Source of the DNA: an uncultured Steroidobacter sp.
GTDB taxonomy: Bacteria; Pseudomonadota; Gammaproteobacteria; Steroidobacterales; Steroidobacteraceae
Reading direction: 5' to 3'
DNA length: 10,855 nucleotides
Assembly (NCBI RefSeq): GCF_937958065.1
Contig: NZ_CALFXI010000103.1
Span: forward strand, 1 to 10,855
Positions within the stretch are counted from its first letter, which is position 1. The number at the start of each line of letters is the position of its first letter. Made by a program: the position numbers and the translations under genes. Below are positions 1 to 6,451 of this stretch, in pieces. The notes below the pieces were generated by a model that did no database searches, had not been told where the DNA came from, and was given only the letters and a program-made list of their open reading frames with translations.

Positions 1-23
1 GCGCAGTGCGCTCCGGCCGAGCC

Positions 24-58
24 CGGTGCCGGGAGGAGGTAGGTCGCTCCCGGCGCCG
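24..58. repeat. Strong inverted repeat at the left edge
   Basis: Bases 24-35 and 47-58 are complementary over 12 positions, with one G/U-type exception, around an 11-nt loop (36-46). A smaller palindrome, CCCGG-TG-CCGGG, sits at 22-33. Read on the minus strand, the hairpin lies beyond the tandem repeats downstream of the PAP2 gene, so it could end that transcript or one arriving from the left. No T-run follows on either strand, so it is not a textbook intrinsic terminator. Confidence 0.6.
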
Positions 59-72
59 CTACCCACCGACCT

Positions 73-243
73 CCTCTTACTCCACGCCGACGCAAGCCAC
101 CGACGCCCTCTTACTCCACGCCGACGCAAGCCACCGACGCCCTCTTACTCCACGCCGACGCAAGTCACCGACGTCCTCTTATTCCACCCCGACGCAAGCC
201 ACCCGACGCCCTCTTACGCAACGTCGACGCAAGCGACCGAGGC
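73..243. repeat. Five-copy 34-bp tandem repeat array
   Basis: Copies begin at 73, 107, 141, 175 and 210, each opening with CCTCTTA. Copies 1 and 2 are identical over 34 bases. Copy 3 has two substitutions. Copy 4 has two substitutions and one inserted C, making it 35 bp. Copy 5, nearest the PAP2 gene, is the most diverged. The array ends exactly where the PAP2 stop codon (244-246, read on the minus strand) begins, so it would form the start of that gene's 3' untranslated region. The period is not a multiple of three and the minus strand carries TAA in nearly every unit, so it does not encode a repeat protein. It resembles a minisatellite. It is not CRISPR-like because there are no unique spacers. 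Confidence 0.93.
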
Positions 244-795
244 TCAAGCAACCGGGAACACCACCCCGCTAACCATGGCCAGAGTCGCGCCGATGACGGC
301 ACCAGCAGCCACATCGGTCGGGTAGTGCAGGCCGAGCACTACGCGTGACGCCGCCACCAACGTGGCGAACGGCACCAACAACCAGGCCAGCTCCGGAAAG
401 CTGGAGATGGCCAGGATCGTAAAGCTCACCGCATGCAGCGTGTGGCCCGAAGGAAAACTGTAGCGGTCCAGCGCCGGCGTACCCGGCACGATGCCCGCGA
501 GCGAAATGTAGGGTCGCTCGCGCACCAGCCGGGACTTCAGATACTTGTAGAGCAGCACCCCGACGATGCCGACCGCGGCCATCCGCACCGACGGCATGAT
601 CGCCGCTTCGCCATAAATGGCCGGCAGCAGGAAGATCAGGACGTACCAGAACACGCCATCGCCGAGCCTGCTGACCGCGGCGAACAGATCACGAACCAGC
701 CGGCGCTTCTGGCAGCCCCGGTTCAGACGCAGGCACCACGCGTACTCGTACGCATCGACCCGGCGAAATATTCCGTCCACTCGTGCGGTAGTCAT
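244..795 (-). CDS. PAP2-family membrane phosphatase (lipid phosphatase)
   Basis: This is a 183-residue integral membrane protein of the type 2 phosphatidic acid phosphatase family. All three family signatures are present: K-x6-RP (Lys87, Arg94-Pro95), PSGH (115-118) and SR-x5-H-x3-D (Ser150, Arg151, His157, Asp161). His157 would be the nucleophile and His118 the general acid. About five hydrophobic segments (roughly 48-61, 69-84, 119-131, 135-150 and 162-180) fit the usual fold with the active site at the membrane surface. Relatives dephosphorylate phosphatidylglycerol phosphate, undecaprenyl pyrophosphate or lipid A donors; the motifs do not say which. ATG at 795 was chosen because AGGAG lies 8 nt upstream (804-808 on the plus strand). 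The same frame stays open further upstream, but that stretch has no PAP2 character. The gene is divergent from a two-component system, and its stop abuts the repeat array. Confidence 0.92.
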   Translation of the reverse strand: MTTARVDGIFRRVDAYEYAWCLRLNRGCQKRRLVRDLFAAVSRLGDGVFWYVLIFLLPAIYGEAAIMPSVRMAAVGIVGVLLYKYLKSRLVRERPYISLAGIVPGTPALDRYSFPSGHTLHAVSFTILAISSFPELAWLLVPFATLVAASRVVLGLHYPTDVAAGAVIGATLAMVSGVVFPVA

Positions 796-1074
796 ACCGA
801 CTGCTCCTACATCGAAAGCGGCCGAGGCTGTTTCCCACATCAGCGTGGGGCCGGCAAAAGGCGCGACTCCTGCCGGGTTGCCTCCGCGATACCTTCGCGC
901 CGTGCCAATTTGCGCCTCCGATGCTGCGAAGCCTTGACGAGGGCGTGACAGTTGTGTGATTTCGCCGGCAAGCATGCCCTGCCCGCTCGCATTCCCAGGT
1001 ATTTGCCGGGCGCCCGCCGCGTTCCCGTACAATGTGACAGCCATGTGTCGTTGTGACCGCCGATAGTTCCACCC
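796..1074. other. Divergent intergenic region, PAP2 / response regulator
   Basis: This 279-bp spacer must hold the promoters of both flanking genes. Open frames crossing it on either strand show no recognisable protein. I see no convincing minus-strand promoter for the PAP2 gene. On the plus side there is a plausible -10 and a palindrome, annotated separately. TGTG-type words recur (1033, 1044, 1052, and a related pair at 945-960), which could be regulator half-sites. Confidence 0.5.
1003..1054 (+). promoter_or_regulatory. Candidate promoter with overlapping imperfect palindrome
   Basis: TACAAT at 1028-1033 matches five of six bases of the sigma-70 -10 box. TTGCCG at 1003-1008 matches four of six of the -35, but the 19-nt gap is long. 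Bases 1029-1054 form an imperfect 26-bp palindrome in which 8 of 13 position pairs are complementary (outer ACAA/TTGT, inner ACA/TGT). It covers the -10 and the expected start point near 1040, a typical place for autoregulation or repression. The direct words TGTGAC, TGTGTC and TGTGAC also fall here. Prediction only. Confidence 0.4.
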
Positions 1075-1761
1075 ATGCGCCTGCTGCTGATCGAAGACCA
1101 CCGTGACATCGCCGCCAATATCGCCGAGTTCTTCGAGGCGACCGGCGACACCGTCGAGCACGTGCTCGATGGCGAGCGCGGATTGCAGCTGGCGCTGACC
1201 CAGCCGTACGACGCCATCGTGCTCGACCTGATGCTGCCCGGCCTCGACGGCCTGTCGCTGTGCCGCCAGCTGCGCCAGGCTGGCCACACGCGCGTGCCGG
1301 TGCTGATGCTCACCGCCAAAGATCTGCTCCAGGACAAGATCGAAGGCTTCGAGGCCGGTGCCGACGACTACCTGGTGAAGCCCTTCTCGCTGGCCGAGCT
1401 CGACGTGCGACTGAAGGCGCTGCTGCGTCGGGCCAACGTGCCGCCGGCACAACGTCTGCTCACCGTCGGCGATCTCACATTCGATCTGGATACGCTGGAA
1501 GCCGAGCGCGGCGGCGAGCGCATCAAGCTGAATCCGACCACGCGCCGCCTGTTGATCGTGCTGTTACAAAACTCGCATCGCGTGGTGACGCGCCAGGAGC
1601 TGGAAAAAGAACTGTGGGGCGATCAGCCGCCGCAGGGAGATTTCCTGCGCGCGCACATGCATGCGTTACGCACGGCCATCGACAAGAACTTCACGACCAA
1701 GTTGTTACATACCGTCCATGGCACCGGTTATCGACTTTCGGCGGAACCGCCTCGTCCGTAA
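1075..1761 (+). CDS. OmpR/PhoB-family two-component response regulator
   Basis: This 228-residue cytoplasmic transcription factor has an N-terminal receiver (about 1-118) and a C-terminal winged-helix DNA-binding domain (about 128-224). Receiver landmarks are intact: acidic pair Glu7-Asp8, phosphoacceptor Asp51 in the VLDLMLPGLDG segment, Thr80, and Lys102 before Pro103. The effector ends in the typical HTVHGTGYRL strand. The fold and domain order match PhoP/QseB/PmrA-like regulators, but orthology cannot be fixed from this. No clear Shine-Dalgarno sequence precedes the ATG. The downstream kinase overlaps its 3' end, so the pair is co-transcribed. Three TTA leucine codons (1564, 1666, 1705) lie in the DNA-binding half, unusual among these genes. 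It is divergent from the PAP2 gene, a possible target. Confidence 0.95.
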   Translation: MRLLLIEDHRDIAANIAEFFEATGDTVEHVLDGERGLQLALTQPYDAIVLDLMLPGLDGLSLCRQLRQAGHTRVPVLMLTAKDLLQDKIEGFEAGADDYLVKPFSLAELDVRLKALLRRANVPPAQRLLTVGDLTFDLDTLEAERGGERIKLNPTTRRLLIVLLQNSHRVVTRQELEKELWGDQPPQGDFLRAHMHALRTAIDKNFTTKLLHTVHGTGYRLSAEPPRP

Positions 1762-3064
1762 GGCTGGCGAGCGCTTTGCGCACCTGAGCCTGCGGGCGCG
1801 CATCGCCGGCACGATGATCGCGCTGCTCGCCGGCGCGGGCCTGATCCTGAGCGCCTGGGCATATCTCGCCGACGAACGCCTGAAACGAAACATCACGCTC
1901 GATCTGCTCTCCCAGGAGCTCACTCACTTCGAACAACGCATGCATGCGGATCGTGGCGCCGAGCCATTGCGCTCGGCGCGCCTGAGCATTTATCGATCCA
2001 GCGATCTGGCCGAGCTGCCGCGCCACATCGCCATGCTCAAGCCCGGCGAGATGCATCGCGTGCGCTCGGGCAAACGTTTGCTCGACGTGCTGGTGCGCGA
2101 TGGCGATTTCGGCCGGCTCTACATCACCTACGACGTGACCAACTATGTGGTGCAGGAAAAGATCGCGCTGCTGGTACTGGGGCTGGGCGTGGTCGGCGTC
2201 GTCATCATCGCCGGCGCCGCGGCCACCGCCATCTCTCGTCGACTGGTCGAGCCGGTGACCGTGCTCGCCGATCGACTCACCCAGATCGATCCGGGTCAAC
2301 GGCACGTCCGCATCGGCGCGCAGTTCGCGGGCAACGAGCTGGAGCCCATCGCTCGCTCCATCGACACCTTCATGGAACGGCTCGACGGCTTCGTCGAGCG
2401 CGAGCAATCGTTCACCGCCACCGCCAGCCATGAATTGCGCACGCCGCTCGCGGTCATGCGCGGAGCGGTCGAGTTGCTCGAGACACAGACCGCCGGGCAC
2501 CCGGGCGCGACCAAGGCCATCGCCCGCATTCAACGCGCGGTCCGCGAGATGACTGAGTTCACCGACGCGCTGCTGGCGTTGTCGCGCGAGCCGCAGCTCG
2601 TCGCGCCCGCTGAAACGACTTGCGATGTCTACGCGGTGTTGGCGCGTGTGGTCGAAGACCAGCGCAGCGTTGCACCAGAAAAGCACATCGTGGTCGAGCT
2701 TCACGGCGGACCGCTGCGCGTAGCGGCCCCGGAGAGCATGGTGGCCATGACTCTGGGCAACCTGGTGCGCAACGCCGTCCAGCACGGCACCGGCAGCCAG
2801 GTTCTGTGCCGCTCCCAGGGGCGCGAACTGGTGGTCAGCAATGCGGGCTCGCTCCCAGCCGGCTTGCCGCGCGATTCCTCCGACGGCGCTCCTTGGGGCG
2901 CACAAGTCTCCGGTCAGCTCGAAAACATCCCACCGCGCTTTACCACGCATCCTGGCGGCCACGGCATGGGCCTGTACCTGGTCAGGCGCATCTGCGAGCG
3001 CTATGGCTGGGCAATCCGGCTGGAGGACTCCGCCAGCGGCGTGACCGCCACCGTGAATTTCTGA
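1718..3064 (+). CDS. Membrane sensor histidine kinase
   Basis: This 448-residue kinase is the partner of the preceding regulator. Order: TM1 about 31-51, a periplasmic stretch of about 95 residues, TM2 about 148-172, HAMP about 172-224, a HisKA dimerisation domain with the phosphoacceptor in SHELRTPL (His238), then a HATPase domain. The N box NLVRNAVQHG (348-357) and G2 box GGHGMGLYLV (413-422) are good. The G1 box reads SNAGS (374-378) where most kinases have DxGxG, so Asn replaces the usual Asp; some active kinases share this. The start is uncertain. ATG 1718 overlaps the regulator gene by 44 nt with no Shine-Dalgarno. The only other upstream ATG in frame (1661) adds residues that look like regulator shadow. 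No start codon occurs between 1761 and Met32, which is already inside TM1. The ligand is unknown. Confidence 0.93.
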   Translation: MAPVIDFRRNRLVRKAGERFAHLSLRARIAGTMIALLAGAGLILSAWAYLADERLKRNITLDLLSQELTHFEQRMHADRGAEPLRSARLSIYRSSDLAELPRHIAMLKPGEMHRVRSGKRLLDVLVRDGDFGRLYITYDVTNYVVQEKIALLVLGLGVVGVVIIAGAAATAISRRLVEPVTVLADRLTQIDPGQRHVRIGAQFAGNELEPIARSIDTFMERLDGFVEREQSFTATASHELRTPLAVMRGAVELLETQTAGHPGATKAIARIQRAVREMTEFTDALLALSREPQLVAPAETTCDVYAVLARVVEDQRSVAPEKHIVVELHGGPLRVAAPESMVAMTLGNLVRNAVQHGTGSQVLCRSQGRELVVSNAGSLPAGLPRDSSDGAPWGAQVSGQLENIPPRFTTHPGGHGMGLYLVRRICERYGWAIRLEDSASGVTATVNF

Positions 3065-3116
3065 GCGTCAGCGCACGCCCACGAGCGCCCCGGGGCCGGC
3101 CGCGGCAGCGCGGTTG

Positions 3117-3125
3117 TGATAGCAT
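3117..3125 (+). promoter_or_regulatory. Candidate extended -10 promoter for icd
   Basis: TG-A-TAGCAT has the extended -10 pattern, with TAGCAT matching four of six consensus bases. It lies in the 119-nt gap between the kinase and icd and would give a leader of about 50 nt. There is no convincing -35. Just upstream, 3087-3096 is a perfect GCCCC/GGGGC palindrome that could help close the kinase transcript, though no T-run follows. Confidence 0.35.
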
Positions 3126-3183
3126 GCCCGCCCCCAAAATACCGGCAACCTTCCACTTACGAACCAGCCCACGGAGTTCGTCG

Positions 3184-4485
3184 ATGTCGACCGCAGTAAA
3201 ACTGAACGTGCCCCCGCAGGGGCAAAAAATCACCATCCAGAACGGCAAGCTCAACGTTCCCGACCAGCCCATCATCCCCTTCATCGAAGGCGATGGCACC
3301 GGTCCGGACATCTGGCGCGCCTCCGTGCGCGTGCTCGATGCAGCCGTGCAGAAGGCCTATGGCGGCAAGCGCAAGATCCAGTGGATGGAGGTGTACGCCG
3401 GTCAGAAGTCGAACGATCTGTTCAACACCTGGCTGCCGGACGAGACCGTGCAGGCGTGCCGTGACTACCTGGTGTCCATCAAGGGCCCGCTGACCACGCC
3501 GATCGGCGGCGGCATCCGCTCGTTGAACGTCGCGCTCCGTCAGATGCTGGATCTGTACGTGTGCCTGCGCCCGGTGCGCTGGTTCAAGGGCGTGCCTTCG
3601 CCGGTGCGCACGCCGGATCGCGTCGACATGACCATCTTCCGCGAGAACACCGAAGACATTTACGCGGGCATCGAATTCGAAGCCGGCTCGCCGGATCTGA
3701 AGAAGTTCCTGGACGCCTTCAAGGCCGCGTTCCCGAAGCAGTACGCGAAGATCCGCTTCCCCGAGACGTCGGGCATCGGCATCAAGCCGGTGTCGCAGGA
3801 AGGCACCGAGCGCCTGTTCCGCTCGGCCGTCGAGTACGCCATCGTCAACAAGCGCAAGAGCGTGACGATCGTGCACAAGGGCAACATCATGAAGTTCACG
3901 GAAGGCGCGTTCCGTAACTGGGCGTACGCGCTGGCGGAGAAGGAATTCGCCGAACAGACCTACACCTGGGATCAGTGGGAGCGCACCAAGGCCGCCAAGG
4001 GCGAGAAGGCCGCGAACGAAGAGCAGGATGCGGCCAAGAAGGCCGGCAAGATCATCATCAAGGACGCGATCGCCGACATCACGCTGCAGCAGGTGCTGAC
4101 GCGCCCCGAAGAGTTCGACGTGATCGCCACCATGAACTTGAACGGCGACTACCTGTCGGATGCGTTGGCCGCGCAGGTCGGCGGCATCGGCATCGCGCCG
4201 GGTGGCAACATCAACTACGTGACCGGCCACGCGGTGTTCGAAGCGACTCACGGCACGGCGCCGAAGTACGCCAACCTGGACAAGGTGAATCCGGGTTCGG
4301 TGATTCTCTCGGGCGAAATGATGCTGCGTTACATGGGCTGGACCGAAGCGGCCGACGCCATCATCAGCGCGATGGACAAGACCATCGGCCAGAAGACGGT
4401 CACTTACGACTTTGCGCGCCTGATGGAAGGCGCCAAGGAAGTGAAGTGCTCGGAATTCGGCGACGCCCTGATCCGCAATCTGTGA
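3184..4485 (+). CDS. icd: NADP-dependent isocitrate dehydrogenase
   Basis: Converts isocitrate to 2-oxoglutarate and CO2 with reduction of NADP+; a cytoplasmic TCA-cycle enzyme, homodimeric in the family. The 433-residue product follows E. coli Icd closely. Substrate residues fall at the same numbers: Ser113, Asn115, Arg119, Arg129, Arg153, Tyr160. Lys232 corresponds to E. coli Lys230, and Asp322/Asp326 would bind the metal. NADP-preferring residues are kept: Lys361, Tyr362, Val368, Tyr408, Arg412. Ser113 in GGIRSLNVALRQ is the site AceK phosphorylates, and aceK is the next gene. A charged, Lys/Glu/Ala-rich segment (about 257-290) is some 13 residues longer than in E. coli, and the loop near 342-350 is two longer. 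ATG 3184 is preceded by GGAG at 3173-3176, 7 nt away. Confidence 0.98.
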   Translation: MSTAVKLNVPPQGQKITIQNGKLNVPDQPIIPFIEGDGTGPDIWRASVRVLDAAVQKAYGGKRKIQWMEVYAGQKSNDLFNTWLPDETVQACRDYLVSIKGPLTTPIGGGIRSLNVALRQMLDLYVCLRPVRWFKGVPSPVRTPDRVDMTIFRENTEDIYAGIEFEAGSPDLKKFLDAFKAAFPKQYAKIRFPETSGIGIKPVSQEGTERLFRSAVEYAIVNKRKSVTIVHKGNIMKFTEGAFRNWAYALAEKEFAEQTYTWDQWERTKAAKGEKAANEEQDAAKKAGKIIIKDAIADITLQQVLTRPEEFDVIATMNLNGDYLSDALAAQVGGIGIAPGGNINYVTGHAVFEATHGTAPKYANLDKVNPGSVILSGEMMLRYMGWTEAADAIISAMDKTIGQKTVTYDFARLMEGAKEVKCSEFGDALIRNL

Positions 4486-4491
4486 CGTATC

Positions 4492-4523
4492 CATGAGCGT
4501 CCCCTCGCGGGGGAACGCTCATG
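4492..4523. repeat. Long hairpin just after icd
   Basis: CATGAGCGT (4492-4500) pairs perfectly with ACGCTCATG (4515-4523). Inside, CCCC (4501-4504) pairs with GGGG (4509-4512) around a TCGC tetraloop, leaving a 2-nt bulge: about 13 base pairs in all. It begins 6 nt after the icd stop codon. No T-run follows, so it more likely stabilises or attenuates the transcript than terminates it cleanly. Confidence 0.75.
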
Positions 4524-4538
4524 ACTCGATGAAGGGGA

Positions 4539-4560
4539 GCCCTCTGCCGCGGCAGAGGGC
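4539..4560. repeat. Perfect 22-bp palindrome between icd and aceK
   Basis: GCCCTCTGCCG is followed directly by its exact reverse complement CGGCAGAGGGC. As RNA this would fold into about nine GC-rich pairs with a tetraloop. It could also be a dimeric protein-binding site in DNA. It lies 15 nt after the previous hairpin and 127 nt before aceK. Confidence 0.8.
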
Positions 4561-4574
4561 GTTCCCGAGCCGGT

Positions 4575-4624
4575 GCTGGGCAGGATGCCCGGATCCAGCG
4601 GGCACATGGATGTGCAGGAGCTGC
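4575..4624. repeat. Further short inverted repeats upstream of aceK
   Basis: GCTGG (4575-4579) pairs with CCAGC (4595-4599). GCACAT (4602-4607) pairs with ATGTGC (4610-4615). GCAG and CTGC flank GAG at 4614-4624. Each is individually weak, but they continue the run of palindromes in this spacer. Confidence 0.4.
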
Positions 4625-4653
4625 CCCCTGTCGCCTCTGCCTGGCAGCCCGGG

Positions 4654-4659
4654 TAATAT
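4654..4659 (+). promoter_or_regulatory. Weak candidate -10 for aceK
   Basis: TAATAT matches four of six -10 bases and lies 28 nt upstream of the aceK ATG, leaving a leader of about 20 nt that contains the AAGGA ribosome site. The would-be -35 at 4631-4636 (TCGCCT) matches only three of six. If real, aceK could be partly independent of icd. Confidence 0.25.
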
Positions 4660-4687
4660 CTCAGACATCTTCAAGGACGCGTTGAAC

Positions 4688-6451
4688 ATGTCAGCCTCAG
4701 CAGCCACCGTTCTTTCTCGTGATGCATTGGTCGACACATGCGCTGGCGCGCTGGTCCAATCGTTCGCGGATTACAACGCGGAATTTCGCTCCATCACGCG
4801 CCGCGCGCCGCAACGTTTCGAAGAGCGCGATTGGCGCGGCAGCCTGCGTGACGCGGTCGAGCGTATCGAGCTCTACGAGAAGTGCGTCAATCGCGCCGTT
4901 CACCAGATGCAGGCGCGGCTCGGCGAAGATGTCACCGAGCGCGCGTTGTGGAGCAGTATCAAACGTCGCTTCACCGAACTGATCGACGCCCTGCCCGACC
5001 TCGAATTCGACAAGACCTTTTTCAACTCCGTCACGCGCCGCACCTTCGGCACCATCGGTGTCGATCCGGCGGTGGAATTCGTGGCGCTGGACCTGGATCC
5101 GATCGCGGCCGTCCGCTCGACGATCGAAACGAATGTTTATGTGAACCGCGGCTCGCTCGAGCTGCTGTTCGAAGAACTGCTGACCGATTTCCGCTTCCGC
5201 ACGCCCTACGTCGACTTCGATCGCAGCGTGCGCACCATCAGCAACGAAGTGCGCGCCCAATGCGAAGTGGACGCCGACGCGTCCAGGCCGCCGCTGCAGG
5301 TGGAGCAGATCGAGATCATCCGCACCGTGTTCTATCAGATGACCCGGGCGTACCTGGTCGGCCGCATCTCCGGCCCGGGCTGGCGCCTGCCGTTCGTGCT
5401 GGCGCTGCAGAACACCGAGAGCGGCGTGCGTATCGACGCGGTGATGATGGACGAGAGCACCGTCAGCATCCTGTTCAGCTTCACGCGCTCGTATTTCCAT
5501 GCCGACCTGGCGCACGTCGGCCAGGCCATCGTGTTCCTGAAGAGCATCCTGCCGCGCAAGCCGGTGAGCGAGCTGTACACCGTGCTCGGCCGCGCCAAAC
5601 AGGGCAAGACCGAGCGCTACCGCGAGCTCTTCAAACATCTGCAGACCAGTGAAGACCAGTTCGTGCACGCGCCGGGCGACAAGGGCCTGGTGATGATCTG
5701 CTTCACGCTGCCCTCGTTCGATGTGGTGTTCAAGATCATCCGCGACCGCTTCGCGTACCCAAAGAACATCCTGCGCGAAGAGGTGCAGAAGAAATACGAA
5801 ATGGTGTTCAAGCACGACCGCGCCGGACGGCTGGTCGATGCGCAGGAATTCAAACGGCTGAAATTCCCCGCGGCCCGCTTCTCGAAGGAACTGGTGGCCG
5901 AGTTGCAGGACGAAGCCGCCAACACCGTCGCGTTCGAAGACGGCTACGTGATCATGGATCACGTGTACATCGAGCGCCGCATGACGCCGCTCAATCTGTA
6001 CATCCGCAATGCTTCACGCGAGGACGCCGAAAAGGCGGTGCTCGACTATGGCCAGTGCATCCGCGATCTGGCCGTCACCAACATCTTTGCCGGCGATCTG
6101 CTGCTGAAGAACTTCGGTGTCACGCGCCATGCTCGCGTAATCTTCTACGACTACGACGAGCTCTGCGCAGTCACCGATTGCCGCTTCCGCGACGTTCCGC
6201 AATCAAAGTTCGATGAGGACGACCTGCGTGCCGAGGCGTGGTTCCACGTCAACGACAATGACGTGTTCCCCGAGACCTTCATGCAGTTCCTGGGCTTCGA
6301 CGCGCACCTCAAGGAAGTGTTCATGAAGGTCCATGGCGAAATCATGACCGCCGACTGGTGGCGCGGCATCCAGCAACGCCTCAAGGACGGCGAAGTGCTC
6401 GAAGTCCTGCCGTACCACCGCCACCGCGTGCGCGTGTTCAGCAGCATCTGA
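4688..6451 (+). CDS. aceK: Isocitrate dehydrogenase kinase/phosphatase
   Basis: A bifunctional cytoplasmic enzyme that uses ATP to phosphorylate Icd and also removes the phosphate, setting flux between TCA cycle and glyoxylate bypass. The 587-residue product is close to the 578 of E. coli AceK and is collinear in the C-terminal half. It has the nucleotide-binding APGDKG (328-333) followed by VMICFTLP, Lys349 in VVFKII (aligning with E. coli Lys336), YIERRM (428-432 region), and Asp470, Asn475 and Asp488 in the GD-x3-KNFGVTRH...FYDYDE region (aligning with Asp457, Asn462 and Asp475). Asp384 in DAQEF aligns with Asp371, tied to phosphatase activity. The alignment relies on remembered E. coli sequence. 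ATG 4688 was chosen for AAGGA 10 nt upstream. An in-frame ATG at 4493 would add 65 residues encoded by hairpin DNA and is unlikely. Separated from its target gene icd by 202 nt. Confidence 0.97.
   Translation: MSASAATVLSRDALVDTCAGALVQSFADYNAEFRSITRRAPQRFEERDWRGSLRDAVERIELYEKCVNRAVHQMQARLGEDVTERALWSSIKRRFTELIDALPDLEFDKTFFNSVTRRTFGTIGVDPAVEFVALDLDPIAAVRSTIETNVYVNRGSLELLFEELLTDFRFRTPYVDFDRSVRTISNEVRAQCEVDADASRPPLQVEQIEIIRTVFYQMTRAYLVGRISGPGWRLPFVLALQNTESGVRIDAVMMDESTVSILFSFTRSYFHADLAHVGQAIVFLKSILPRKPVSELYTVLGRAKQGKTERYRELFKHLQTSEDQFVHAPGDKGLVMICFTLPSFDVVFKIIRDRFAYPKNILREEVQKKYEMVFKHDRAGRLVDAQEFKRLKFPAARFSKELVAELQDEAANTVAFEDGYVIMDHVYIERRMTPLNLYIRNASREDAEKAVLDYGQCIRDLAVTNIFAGDLLLKNFGVTRHARVIFYDYDELCAVTDCRFRDVPQSKFDEDDLRAEAWFHVNDNDVFPETFMQFLGFDAHLKEVFMKVHGEIMTADWWRGIQQRLKDGEVLEVLPYHRHRVRVFSSI

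Noticed and set aside
73..243. CRISPR array
   Set aside because: The units are contiguous with no unique spacers, so this is a simple tandem repeat.
6..325. Plus-strand open frames across the tandem repeats
   Set aside because: They arise from a 34-bp repeat read in shifting frames, give low-complexity Pro/Arg/Ser sequence, and run antisense into the PAP2 gene. No coding signature.
945..960. CRP/Clp-type binding site
   Set aside because: TGTG words are present, but no TGTGA-N6-TCACA dyad is formed here or upstream of icd.
796..1452. Long N-terminal extension of the PAP2 gene on the minus strand
   Set aside because: The frame is open but runs through the divergent promoter region and antisense to the response regulator, with no family resemblance. 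A good ribosome site supports ATG 795.
1691..2962. Long minus-strand frame opposite the histidine kinase
   Set aside because: A His/Ala/Arg-rich shadow typical of GC-rich DNA. The plus-strand frame has complete kinase motifs.
3157..4494. Long minus-strand frame opposite icd (also similar frames opposite aceK and the amidohydrolase)
   Set aside because: Mirror frames of strongly conserved genes, with no recognisable domains.
4493..4687. Alternative aceK start at 4493 adding 65 residues
   Set aside because: The extension is encoded by hairpin DNA, has no ribosome site and is absent from known AceK proteins. ATG 4688 has AAGGA upstream.
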